This document shows positions 8,803 to 17,461 of a DNA stretch of 64,000 bases, piece by piece. The translations under genes and the position numbers were made by a program. This DNA comes from an uncultured Eubacteriales bacterium (GTDB taxonomy: Bacteria; Bacillota; Clostridia; Lachnospirales; CAG-274), in assembly GCA_949738935.1 (NCBI GenBank), contig CATJCJ010000341.1, forward strand, positions 1 to 64,000. Direction: 5' to 3'. The first letter of the stretch is position 1. Each line of letters opens with the position of its first letter. Under the pieces are notes generated by a model, which was given only the letters and a program-made list of their open reading frames with translations, was not told where the DNA came from and made no database searches.

Positions 8803-10458
8803 TCACTCAAAACAGCTTCCGCCAATAAACTCTCGTATAATAGAATTTTGCGGAATATACTTGTCATTTATGCTCAAAAAATTATTCATAAACTTAATAA
8901 GTCTTTTGGCCTCAATATATTCAGGGTGAGATTTGTCAATTTTAAAAAGCAAAGGTTCAACATAAGGCTTCAAAATAGCCAGTTCATAAACCAAAGCTGA
9001 GTTAAACATAACATCAGCCTCTTCCTGATAAGGGAAAATATACTTTCTTTCTCCCCTCAAAACAGAATCCCAAATTCCAATTGTATTAATGGCGTCAAAT
9101 CCCCTAAACTGGCTGTCACGAACAATTCTTCTTATAAGTCTCGTATCGGTTGTAGTAATTCTGTTGTGGGGATTAATATTAATCTGAGTTAAAGCGCTTA
9201 TATATATTTTAAACTTACTTTCTTTAGGAACCTGTTTAGTAAGCTTCTCATTAAGACCATGAATCCCCTCAATAACAAGAACATCATTTTCAGCCAGTTT
9301 AATAAAGTTTCCAGTATATTCTCTGCGTTTTTTATAAAAATTATATTCAGGAACCTGAACAGTTTCACCTTTAAGCAAAAGATTTATATCATCATTTATC
9401 TGCGGAACATCAATAGACTCAAGACATTCATAATCAGGCTTGCCAAACTCGTCAATAGGAGTTCGGTCACCGTCCAAATAATAATTATCAAGGGAAATAA
9501 TATGAGGTTTAATCCCGTTAACTTTAAGCTGAATGCAAAGTCTTTTAGCGAAAGTCGTTTTGCCTGAGGAAGATGGTCCCGCGATAAGAATAACTCTTTT
9601 TTTACCTGTAGCAATCATATCTGAAATCTGAGCAAGTTTTTTCTCATGAAAAGCCTCGGACAAACAAATAATATCTCTTATACCTCCGGCGCAAATAGCG
9701 TTATTCAAATATTTAGCTGACTCAACTTTCAAAATTTTAGCCCAATTAGAGCTTTCCTCAAATATATTCATAAGTTTCTCATAATTAATAACCTCATTTA
9801 ATTTTGAACACTCATTTCTTAACGGAAATCTAATAACAAAGCCATTATCTTTCTTATATACAAGTCCAAAAATTTTTAAATATCCTGTTGACGGAACCAT
9901 AGGACCATACATATAATCATAAAAATTCTCAATTTTATTCATAGTTATATTAGATGAACGAGTATATTTAAGTTCCTCAGTTAAATCCGTATCAGCGTAA
10001 GAGCTGTAAAAACTAATTCCCTCAGAAACCGGAACCGAAAGTTTTTCAATAGGAATATCTTTCTTAACAGCGTCACCCATAAACTTTTCGACTTCAGCGA
10101 TAACCTCAGAATCAATGTCCACACCATCAACAGTACAATAATAATTTTGATTAATAGAATGTTTTACGGTTATTTTAGCAACATCTCCCAAAACTTGTTT
10201 AAATGAATAAATCATCAAAAATATAAGACTTCTCTGATAAGCGGAATAACCATAAGCCGTTTTAATATCAAAAAAACAGACGTCACAACTTTTCGTAACT
10301 TTAAGCTTAAGCTCAACAAGCTCATTGTCAACAGCAGCAAGAAGAGGCTCCTCACTAAAACTATCCCCGCACATATTAGCGATTTCAAGAAGTGAAACAC
10401 CCTCGTCTACCATAATACTTTTATTTATATTCAAAATATTTATATTTATTTTTTCCAT
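8803..10458 (-). CDS. TGS/ThrRS-like domain fused to uridine kinase-family nucleoside kinase
   Basis: A 551-residue fusion. Residues about 1-65 resemble a TGS domain and about 65-200 the threonyl-tRNA-synthetase second-additional domain. Residues about 285-520 form a uridine-kinase/phosphoribulokinase-type P-loop domain with Walker A GPSSSGKTTF and a downstream SLDNYYLDG motif. It probably phosphorylates a nucleoside; the substrate is not visible. The stretch aligning with the ThrRS editing-site histidines reads SAYQRSLIFLMIYSF, so the catalytic His pair appears lost. ATG follows AGGGGGAA; it lies 11 bp after the Nif3-like gene and ends at a terminator. Confidence 0.83.
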   Translation of the reverse strand: MEKININILNINKSIMVDEGVSLLEIANMCGDSFSEEPLLAAVDNELVELKLKVTKSCDVCFFDIKTAYGYSAYQRSLIFLMIYSFKQVLGDVAKITVKHSINQNYYCTVDGVDIDSEVIAEVEKFMGDAVKKDIPIEKLSVPVSEGISFYSSYADTDLTEELKYTRSSNITMNKIENFYDYMYGPMVPSTGYLKIFGLVYKKDNGFVIRFPLRNECSKLNEVINYEKLMNIFEESSNWAKILKVESAKYLNNAICAGGIRDIICLSEAFHEKKLAQISDMIATGKKRVILIAGPSSSGKTTFAKRLCIQLKVNGIKPHIISLDNYYLDGDRTPIDEFGKPDYECLESIDVPQINDDINLLLKGETVQVPEYNFYKKRREYTGNFIKLAENDVLVIEGIHGLNEKLTKQVPKESKFKIYISALTQININPHNRITTTDTRLIRRIVRDSQFRGFDAINTIGIWDSVLRGERKYIFPYQEEADVMFNSALVYELAILKPYVEPLLFKIDKSHPEYIEAKRLIKFMNNFLSINDKYIPQNSIIREFIGGSCFE

Positions 10459-10469
10459 ACAATTTCCCC

Positions 10470-11282
10470 CTATACAATACTTAAAGTTTGACCATTTACT
10501 TTAGACTCAATACACTCAAAACCCAAATTATTACTTTCAGCGTAATTATTAAGATATTCTCGTAAAACAGGAACAACAATAACCTCACTGCCATAATGAG
10601 TCACATCAACCACACATAAATCTATATTATTAGCAAACTGAGCCTCGTGATACCTCAAATCACCCGTAACATAAACGTCACAGCACGCTTTTTTCGCCTC
10701 CGTCATATATTCAGCGCCTGAGCACTGACCGGTACACAAAGCAACTTTCTTAATAACTTTATTTTTATCACCGGTAATAGTGACCCTATCTAATTTCAAT
10801 TTAATTTTCAATTGATTAACAAAATCAATAAATCGCGTCTCCTGAGCAAGCTCGCCAATTCTTCCAAGACCGTTAACCCCATCATCTGATTTTATCAAAA
10901 CAGAAGTTTTTTGAAAGCCAATAATTTTTGCCAACTCATCATTTGTCCCGTTTTTAACTATATCCAAATTAGTGTGCGCTGAATAAACGGCAATATTATT
11001 TTTAATAAGCTTTATTATTCTTTTTCCCATAGCACTGCCTGAATTAATATTTTTAATACCGCCAAAAATAAAAGGATGATGAGTAATAATCAAGTCGGCA
11101 TTTTCAGAAATAGCCTCACAAATAACATCGTCATTAACATCAAGAGCGACCAAGATTTTTTTAATCTCCGAATCAAAATCGCCAATCATAAGACCAACAT
11201 TATCCCAACTTTCAGCCAATTCAGGAGGAGCGAAATCCTCCATAAACTTAACAATGTCTCCACATTTTATAGATTTATCCAT
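10470..11282 (-). CDS. Nif3-like dinuclear metal center protein
   Basis: A 270-residue member of the Nif3/YqfO/GTP-cyclohydrolase-I-type-2 superfamily. Metal-binding motifs are ITHHPFIFGG near residue 65 and SAHTNLD near 100, with a C-terminal His/Glu region (VVDVTHYGSE). It lacks the CutA-like insert of Bacillus YqfO, which is longer (about 370 residues). The biochemical role is unsettled in the family. ATG follows GGGAGGA. In Bacillus the same gene follows trmK, as here. Confidence 0.88.
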   Translation of the reverse strand: MDKSIKCGDIVKFMEDFAPPELAESWDNVGLMIGDFDSEIKKILVALDVNDDVICEAISENADLIITHHPFIFGGIKNINSGSAMGKRIIKLIKNNIAVYSAHTNLDIVKNGTNDELAKIIGFQKTSVLIKSDDGVNGLGRIGELAQETRFIDFVNQLKIKLKLDRVTITGDKNKVIKKVALCTGQCSGAEYMTEAKKACCDVYVTGDLRYHEAQFANNIDLCVVDVTHYGSEVIVVPVLREYLNNYAESNNLGFECIESKVNGQTLSIV

Positions 11283-11401
11283 AAAATCCTCCCTTTAAAA
11301 GATTAACAAAAAACATTATAATATCATGTATAATCAAAATTTTTAAGTTAATAACAATATAAAAAAAATTCCAGTCAAATTCAGCCAAAATCATTTTTCT
11401 A

Positions 11402-12106
11402 CTATATTTCCCAAACTCTTTCATATAAACAACGTTTCATACTAAGTTCCTTAAATCTTTTCATAAACAAATCACTTTGTTTTGACTCTAACATTTTTTT
11501 TTCCATACCAATTAAAACATTATTAAGCTTATTAAGCTCAAAATCCACCTGCTTTTTTAAAACCTCATTTTTCTCATCAACAAGAATTTTCCCAAAAAAA
11601 TAATCCTTTTCACTATAATAAAAATCCAAACCTTTTTCACAGACAATAATATTATAATATTTTCCGCCTTGAAAAAGCATTTTCTCATCAACTATTTTAA
11701 ATCCAAGTGAATGTATTGTTTTTCTGACTTTGTCAATATCTCTCTGAGGCTGCAAAATAAGCCTTCGCGCTGAGTTTACAACCTCTTTTGAATCATTAAG
11801 AATATGAATAATCATCAAACCACCCATACCAGCAATAACAATCTGCTCAGGAACCTCTCCGGCATTAATAATACTGAGCCCATCGCCAACCCTTGTTTCA
11901 ATCAAATGAGAATAATTATGTAATCGAATATTTTTTTCAGCCTTTTCAACAGAACCAAAACTAATATCACAAGCTACAGCCCTTTTCACAATTCCCGCTT
12001 TAATAAGATAAATAGGTATATACGCATGGTCTGTTCCCACGTCAACAATAAAATCACACTTTTTAACACATCCGATAATTGTCTTTAATCTTTCAGAAAT
12101 AACCAA
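11402..12106 (-). CDS. trmK: tRNA (adenine-N1)-methyltransferase, A22-specific (TrmK)
   Basis: A 234-residue SAM-dependent methyltransferase of the TrmK/YqfN (COG2384) family, modifying A22 of tRNA. The SAM-binding motif is DVGTDHAYIPIYL near residues 22-34, and the family GMGG motif is near 92. The start is TTG at 12106 behind GGAGGAATAG. It lies between rpoD and the Nif3-like gene, its usual neighbours. Confidence 0.9.
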   Translation of the reverse strand: MVISERLKTIIGCVKKCDFIVDVGTDHAYIPIYLIKAGIVKRAVACDISFGSVEKAEKNIRLHNYSHLIETRVGDGLSIINAGEVPEQIVIAGMGGLMIIHILNDSKEVVNSARRLILQPQRDIDKVRKTIHSLGFKIVDEKMLFQGGKYYNIIVCEKGLDFYYSEKDYFFGKILVDEKNEVLKKQVDFELNKLNNVLIGMEKKMLESKQSDLFMKRFKELSMKRCLYERVWEI

Positions 12107-12137
12107 GACTATTCCTCCATACAGTATTTTATAGTAT

Positions 12138-12165
12138 AAAAAGGCTGTGACAAAACAGCCTTTTT
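12138..12165 (-). terminator. terminator after rpoD
   Basis: A perfect 11-bp stem AAAAAGGCTGT / ACAGCCTTTTT with a 6-base loop, starting immediately after the rpoD stop codon. It is U-rich on either strand. trmK begins 32 bp further on, so trmK needs read-through or its own promoter. Confidence 0.8.
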
Positions 12166-12166
12166 A

Positions 12167-13243
12167 TTATTCAAGATAGTCTTTAAGTTTTTTGCTTCTG
12201 CTTGGATGCCTTAGCTTTCTCAACGCTTTAGCCTCAATCTGTCTTATTCTTTCTCTTGTGACTTTAAACTCTCGTCCAACTTCCTCAAGAGTTCTGGCTC
12301 TTCCATCATCAAGCCCAAACCTCAAACGCAAAACCTTTTCTTCTCTTTCCGTGAGAGTATCCAAAACATTTATAAGTTGTTCTTTAAGAAGAGTAAAAGC
12401 GGCGGCTTCCGCCGGAGCCGGAATATCCTCATCAGGGATAAAATCTCCCAAATGACTATCCTCTTCCTCGCCTATAGGAGTTTCAAGAGAAACTGGTTCC
12501 TGAGCGATTTTTCTTATTTCTCTGACTTTATCAACAGGCATCTGCATTTCTTTAGCAAGTTCCTTATCCGAAGGCTCTCTTCCAAGCTCCTGTAAAAGTT
12601 GCCTTGATACTCTTATAAGCTTATTAATCGTCTCAACCATATGAACAGGTATTCTTATGGTACGCGCTTGGTCGGCTATAGCTCTTGTAATAGCCTGCCT
12701 AATCCACCAAGTAGCGTAAGTACTGAATTTATAACCCTTTCTGTAATCAAATTTCTCAACAGCCTTAATAAGACCAAGATTACCTTCCTGAATGAGGTCA
12801 AGAAAGAGCATTCCTCTGCCAACATACCTCTTGGCGATGCTCACAACAAGGCGCAAGTTAGCCTCAGCAAGACGTTTTTTAGCGTATTCATCACCCTCTT
12901 CCATACGTTTGGCGAGTTCGGTTTCCTCATCAGCGCTCAAAAGAGAAACCTTGCCAATTTCTTTTAAATACATACGAACGTGGTCATCAATATTTATACT
13001 TCCATCATTAATAGATAAATCCAAATCCTTTTCGCTGTCTTCCTCAAGTTCAACAACGCCCATAACATCAATACCTTGACTTTCCAAATACTCATATATT
13101 TTATCAATCTGCTCAGAATCAAGTTCAATATCCGCCAAAAAATCCATTATCTCTTTATATTCAAGAATACCTTTTTTCTTTTTGCCAAGAGCCAAAAGTT
13201 CTTTTAATCGAATAGCAAATAAGTTTTCATCAATGGATTTCAA
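12167..13243 (-). CDS. rpoD: RNA polymerase primary sigma factor RpoD/SigA
   Basis: A 358-residue housekeeping sigma factor. Region 1.1 is short (residues about 1-75), region 2 includes [20 protein letters not shown] and [11 protein letters not shown], and region 4.2 carries the -35-binding helix-turn-helix with [19 protein letters not shown]. Length is typical for Clostridia. The start is TTG at 13243 behind AAAGGGAGGA. It follows dnaG by 29 bp, the conserved macromolecular-synthesis pair. The matching -10/-35 boxes are seen before flgB and flbD in this window. Confidence 0.97.
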   Translation of the reverse strand: MKSIDENLFAIRLKELLALGKKKKGILEYKEIMDFLADIELDSEQIDKIYEYLESQGIDVMGVVELEEDSEKDLDLSINDGSINIDDHVRMYLKEIGKVSLLSADEETELAKRMEEGDEYAKKRLAEANLRLVVSIAKRYVGRGMLFLDLIQEGNLGLIKAVEKFDYRKGYKFSTYATWWIRQAITRAIADQARTIRIPVHMVETINKLIRVSRQLLQELGREPSDKELAKEMQMPVDKVREIRKIAQEPVSLETPIGEEEDSHLGDFIPDEDIPAPAEAAAFTLLKEQLINVLDTLTEREEKVLRLRFGLDDGRARTLEEVGREFKVTRERIRQIEAKALRKLRHPSRSKKLKDYLE

Positions 13244-13272
13244 AGTAATCCTCCCTTTCTTTTGTCTTTATT

Positions 13273-15045
13273 CTAACCATCTGAAAGTGTAATATTCAAC
13301 GCCCCAACACTTTTTTTCTCAATCATGAACTTATTAACAGCCTCTATATCCTGAGCTTCCTGCGCGGAAGCCATACCAATATCAATATAATACAACTTAA
13401 TTGCCCTAACCTCATCATTTATCTCTTTTTCCATAGTTTTAACATCGTCAAAATCCATTCGCGAGACAAAAATATTAGATACAAAACTCTGTTCCTCAAT
13501 AGAATCAAAATAATTAACAATCTCAGCGGAATATATATTTTGTCCTTTTTTATAAAAATCGTCAATAATTTTAACAAGCTTCACATAAACAGGATTAATA
13601 AATTCTTCCGGGGATAAAAACTCTCTGATTTTTCTGTAAGCATTATAATTTGAAACCATAGCTTTAATAATATTTTGCTTTCCAGCATCAACTCCCCGTC
13701 CACTGACTTTACGCTTTGACTTATTATATTTTCTGGGAGAAAAACCAACAGAACCATTTTTTGAGACTCTATTTATTTCATCAACAATAGCCTCCCTTGA
13801 AATTCCTGTAATTCGAACAGCCTCTCCGATATAAGCGTCTCTTTCGATAGCGTTGTCAAGTCCTGCTAATATTTCAGCGACTTTATTTGTAAATATAATT
13901 TTTTCATCGGTATTATCAAAATTATACTTTGCTTTCTCACACTCTATCTCAAACGATATAAAACTTTTCGCTTCTTTAGACAATAAATCCTCAAAAGCGC
14001 TTGCCCCAAATTTTTTAATATACTCATCAGGGTCTTTAGCGTCTCTAACCTGAAGAACTTTAACTTTGATTCCGTTTTCCCATAAAACAGGCCCTGCTCT
14101 AAGAGCGGCATTCATACCAGCGGCATCACTGTCAAAAAGCAAAACAGCACTGTTGGCGTATTTTCTCAAAGTTCTGGCATGGTCATTATTAAAAGCCGTA
14201 CCCAATGCCGCCACAACATTTTTAAAACCGGCTTGATAAAGGCTGATAACATCCATATATCCCTCAACAAGAATAAATTCTTTTGTTCCTGATTTTCTTG
14301 CAAAATTAATACTATACAAATTTTGACTTTTTTTAAAAACAGGAGTATCAGGAGAATTTAAATATTTTGGCTCACCATCACCAATAATTCGGCCCCCAAA
14401 AGCGATAATTCTCCCTTGAACATCAATAATGGGAAACATAAGCCTGTTAAAAAACTTATCATAACAACCTCCTTTTTTATCAGGGAACACAAGACCGCTT
14501 TTAACAAGAGTTTCCACATCATAGCCCTCTTTAATCAAGAAATTAGATAAACTGTTTCTGTTAAAAGATGAAAATCCCAAACCATATTTTCTTCTAACGC
14601 TCAAAGAAACTTTTCTGCTATCCAAATACTCAACAGCTTTTTTACCCTCCTCACTATTCAAAACAGAATAATAAAATCTCGCCGCTTTTTTGTGAATTTC
14701 ATAAATAGAAGCTTTCATTTGGCTATTTTTATTAACAGCGCCAAAAGACCCTTCCTCCGGCAAAGTATAATTAATTCTGTCAGCAAGAAATTTAATAGAA
14801 TCAATAAAGTCATAATTCTCCATTTGCATAATAAAGCTATACACATTTCCGCTGGCATTACAGCCAAAACAATGATAAAGCTGCTCATCAGGACTAACAG
14901 AAAAAGAAGGCGTATGCTCCTTATGAAAAGGACACAATCCAAAATAAGAATTTCCTTTCTGCTTAAGCTGAACATAAGAACCAATAACATCAACAATATC
15001 ATTTCCCATTCTAATGTCCTCAATAATATTATCCGAATAATACAT
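13273..15045 (-). CDS. dnaG: DNA primase DnaG
   Basis: A 590-residue primase making RNA primers at the replication fork. The CHC2 zinc finger has ligands C38, H41, C59 and C62. The TOPRIM domain shows LVEGYMDVISLYQAGF around residue 255 and LLFDSDAAGMNA around 302. The C-terminal region is the helicase-binding part. The ribosome site (GGGGCTGA) is weak. Upstream lies a gap of more than 400 bp filled largely by element C1. Confidence 0.95.
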   Translation of the reverse strand: MYYSDNIIEDIRMGNDIVDVIGSYVQLKQKGNSYFGLCPFHKEHTPSFSVSPDEQLYHCFGCNASGNVYSFIMQMENYDFIDSIKFLADRINYTLPEEGSFGAVNKNSQMKASIYEIHKKAARFYYSVLNSEEGKKAVEYLDSRKVSLSVRRKYGLGFSSFNRNSLSNFLIKEGYDVETLVKSGLVFPDKKGGCYDKFFNRLMFPIIDVQGRIIAFGGRIIGDGEPKYLNSPDTPVFKKSQNLYSINFARKSGTKEFILVEGYMDVISLYQAGFKNVVAALGTAFNNDHARTLRKYANSAVLLFDSDAAGMNAALRAGPVLWENGIKVKVLQVRDAKDPDEYIKKFGASAFEDLLSKEAKSFISFEIECEKAKYNFDNTDEKIIFTNKVAEILAGLDNAIERDAYIGEAVRITGISREAIVDEINRVSKNGSVGFSPRKYNKSKRKVSGRGVDAGKQNIIKAMVSNYNAYRKIREFLSPEEFINPVYVKLVKIIDDFYKKGQNIYSAEIVNYFDSIEEQSFVSNIFVSRMDFDDVKTMEKEINDEVRAIKLYYIDIGMASAQEAQDIEAVNKFMIEKKSVGALNITLSDG

Positions 15046-15253
15046 AAATTCAGCCCCAAAATAAAAATATTAAAACAACGAAACTAAACCCCTCAATCAA
15101 ATTTTAATTAAAGCACTGATTAATCGCATCCTCCCAAATACTCAATTTCTTCTTATACTTAAAATATTCGACACAAAAGGGATATTTCCTTTTATTTTTT
15201 TAGGAAATACCGACAAACTCACAAAAATTAATTCAATACAATATCAATAAGCT

Positions 15254-15509
15254 TAAGAGCCTGTCTAAAAACTATTAAAATATCCAAAAAAATGAAATTT
15301 TAACCGGCTTTTCTTGCTTTTGAAGCATTTTAAAATTCATTTAAGAATCACAAATGAATTTTAAAATGCTTCAAAAGCAAGAAAAGGTAAGCTAAAATTT
15401 CATTCAGTGAAAATAATATCATTACGCCTCAAAATAATTTTATTTTCGCTGATTTTTTGTGTATATTTTGTTTTTAGACAGGCCTTTTTTAGATTTTAGA
15501 CAGGTTCTA
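15254..15509. repeat. MITE-like element, family C, with 35-bp perfect stem
   Basis: The 460-bp gap between dnaG and the dGTPase homologue is mostly this element. The left end is TAAGAGCCTGTCTAAAAAC (15254-15272). The right side carries two successive outward ends: GTTTTTAGACAGGCC at about 15470-15484 and TTTTAGACAGGTTCTA, finishing at 15509. Inside is a perfect 35-bp inverted repeat (15308-15342 with 15352-15386, 9-base loop). The right-end TA lies in the stop codon of the dGTPase gene. Truncated ends of this family recur at 55753, 61901 and 62444. The rest of the gap (15046-15253) shows no gene. Confidence 0.78.
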
Positions 15510-16499
15510 AAAAACAGCCTTAATATTTTTATATTGTTTCATAGCAAACCTATCAGTCATACCGGCTATGTAATCACAAATAACCCTATCTCTATCATCA
15601 CCCTCAGCGTAATGTTTTATAAATTCCGCCGGAATTCCATCAAAATTCTCATTATAATAATGATATAACTTTTTAAGAACCCCTGAAAACATTTTATTTT
15701 CTTTTTCAAGTTCCTCACCAAGATAGACAAACTTAAACATAAATCCTCTCAATTTATAAAATATATTTTTAACAGATTCCTCCATAATAATATCATTTTT
15801 ATCTTTACTGTTTTCTATAATATTTCTTATAAGAAAATTTATTCTTTTTTTTGAGCTTTCACCAAGAATATAAACACTTTCCCGCGGCATATCCGAAACA
15901 GACATTATCCCCGCTCTCAAAGCATCGTCAATATCGTGATTAACATAAGCTATTTTATCAGAAATCTGAACAAGCTTTCCCTCAAGAGTATGAGGTGTTC
16001 CATCACCTCTATGATTTAAAATTCCGTCAATAACCTCATAAGTCAAATTAAGTCCTTTTCCCTCTTTTTCAACAATCTCAACAACCCGAACACTTTGTTC
16101 ATTATGATAAAATCCATTTTCAGAAACCTCATTTAAATCTCTCTCCCCCAAATGACCAAAAGGCGTATGCCCCAAATCATGACCAAGAGCTATAGCCTCT
16201 GTCAAATCCTCATTAAGATTTAAAGCCACCGCGAGAGTTCTTGCGATTTGAGAAACTTCAAGAGTATGCGTAAGGCGAGTCCTATAATGGTCACCATCAG
16301 GAAAAATAAACGCCTGCGTTTTATGCATAAGCCTGCGGAAAGCCTTACTATGCGTAATCCGGTCTCTGTCTCTTTGAAAACAGGTTCTGATATCTTCAGG
16401 CTCCTCAAAAATCTTTCTTCCTTTTGAATCAGCGCTTCTTGTGGCAAACGGACTAAATTTTTCATTCTCAAACTTTTCAGTATTCTCACGTATATTCAT
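15507..16499 (-). CDS. dGTPase-like HD-domain phosphohydrolase
   Basis: A 330-residue protein of the deoxyguanosinetriphosphate triphosphohydrolase-like family, predicted to remove triphosphate from dNTPs. The HD metal site is visible as HTLEVSQIAR near residue 75 and GHDLGHTPFGH near 107. The N-terminal RDRDRITHSKAFRRL motif is typical. ATG at 16499 follows GGAGGGGA. The stop codon TAG overlaps the end of element C1, so the last residues may have been altered by the insertion. Confidence 0.87.
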   Translation of the reverse strand: MNIRENTEKFENEKFSPFATRSADSKGRKIFEEPEDIRTCFQRDRDRITHSKAFRRLMHKTQAFIFPDGDHYRTRLTHTLEVSQIARTLAVALNLNEDLTEAIALGHDLGHTPFGHLGERDLNEVSENGFYHNEQSVRVVEIVEKEGKGLNLTYEVIDGILNHRGDGTPHTLEGKLVQISDKIAYVNHDIDDALRAGIMSVSDMPRESVYILGESSKKRINFLIRNIIENSKDKNDIIMEESVKNIFYKLRGFMFKFVYLGEELEKENKMFSGVLKKLYHYYNENFDGIPAEFIKHYAEGDDRDRVICDYIAGMTDRFAMKQYKNIKAVF

Positions 16500-16541
16500 T
16501 CAGTAAAATCCCCTCCTAAAAACACATCACAATTTCTCAAA

Positions 16542-17159
16542 TCATTTTCCAAAAACCTTTTTCGCGGTTGGGATAATCAACGCGCCAACAGAATTACCCA
16601 AAGTCATAATAATTATATAAAAAAAACTCTTAACACTCCATGCGTCGGCAAGACTGAAAAAAAACATATTAGCGACACAATGCTCAAACCCGCATAAAAT
16701 AAACACAGTAATCGGAAAAATAACACCGACAATTTTAACCGTACCTTCTTTAGCATTTTTAAATATGTCAACAGCGACAAACATAAGGATACCACAAAAT
16801 AAAGCCAATAAAAAAGAGCTTAAAGGAGAATCTCCAAGTTTCACATCAGCAATTTCATAAACAGCATCAAATTTCTGAAAGATACGAGTATTTTTCACAG
16901 CGAAAGCGGAAAAATACGCTCCGGCAAAATTTCCAAGCCATGTAATAATAAGCTCAATAACGTAATCAGGTTTATTAAAAACAAGATATCCAATTTTTCC
17001 GGTAAAAAGCTGCAGCTCAAAAAATAAAACCGTCAACAGTCCAACTCCAAATAAAAAAGCTCCAACAACAGAATTATCAACAGAAAGAAAAATAATTCCT
17101 CCAATGCCAATAGCGATTCCGGCAATAATTCCATAAATAAATTGTCTCAATCTTTCCAC
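16542..17159 (-). CDS. formate/nitrite transporter family protein, short
   Basis: A 205-residue polytopic membrane protein of the FNT family (FocA/NirC/HSC type), passing small monovalent anions. Six hydrophobic segments are visible. The channel histidine motif GFEHCVANMF is near residue 157 and the C-terminal GNSVGA motif follows. It is shorter than usual FNT proteins (about 250-280), lacking most of the N-terminal extension. It sits 7 bp after the small unknown gene at 17167. The substrate cannot be read from sequence. Confidence 0.82.
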   Translation of the reverse strand: MERLRQFIYGIIAGIAIGIGGIIFLSVDNSVVGAFLFGVGLLTVLFFELQLFTGKIGYLVFNKPDYVIELIITWLGNFAGAYFSAFAVKNTRIFQKFDAVYEIADVKLGDSPLSSFLLALFCGILMFVAVDIFKNAKEGTVKIVGVIFPITVFILCGFEHCVANMFFFSLADAWSVKSFFYIIIMTLGNSVGALIIPTAKKVFGK

Positions 17160-17166
17160 TTTAAAA

Positions 17167-17457
17167 TTATACCTCCATACTGTTTTTTAATATAAGCGCT
17201 ATTTTAATACACTCAATCACAACAATCATAGTATATTCTTCTTTTTTAATAATGATAGGAGCGTTATTTTTTTTTACAATAATACACTCATTAAGTTTTC
17301 CGCCCTGTTTCCAGTATGTGAGAAAAAACATACCATCAACATCTTTAACTCTCCAATTATATGTTTCTATATTTTTAATAAAATATTCTTTTTCACATCC
17401 AAAAGCGTCTAAAATTTCATTTCTGCTATCTGTATATTTTTCCAAAACTTTTTCCAT
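17167..17457 (-). CDS. hypothetical protein, 96 residues
   Basis: Not recognised. It starts MEKVLEKYTDSRNEILDAFG. A central stretch (WRVKDVDGMFFLTYWKQGG) suggests a small alpha/beta fold, with no signal peptide and a hydrophobic helix near the end (TMIVVIECIKIALIL). The start was set at 17457, behind GGAGG overlapping the uvrA end; the frame stays open further upstream inside uvrA but without a site. Its tight spacing between uvrA (4 bp) and the FNT gene (7 bp) supports a real gene in the same transcript. Confidence 0.65.
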   Translation of the reverse strand: MEKVLEKYTDSRNEILDAFGCEKEYFIKNIETYNWRVKDVDGMFFLTYWKQGGKLNECIIVKKNNAPIIIKKEEYTMIVVIECIKIALILKNSMEV

Positions 17458-17461
17458 AAAA

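Noticed and set aside
11283-11401. Promoter for the Nif3-like gene
   Set aside because: A TATAAT is present on the - strand but no matching -35 box was found at suitable spacing.
15046-15253. Short ATG frame behind GGGAGG upstream of dnaG
   Set aside because: Only about ten codons with the ribosome site touching the start; not supportable as a gene.
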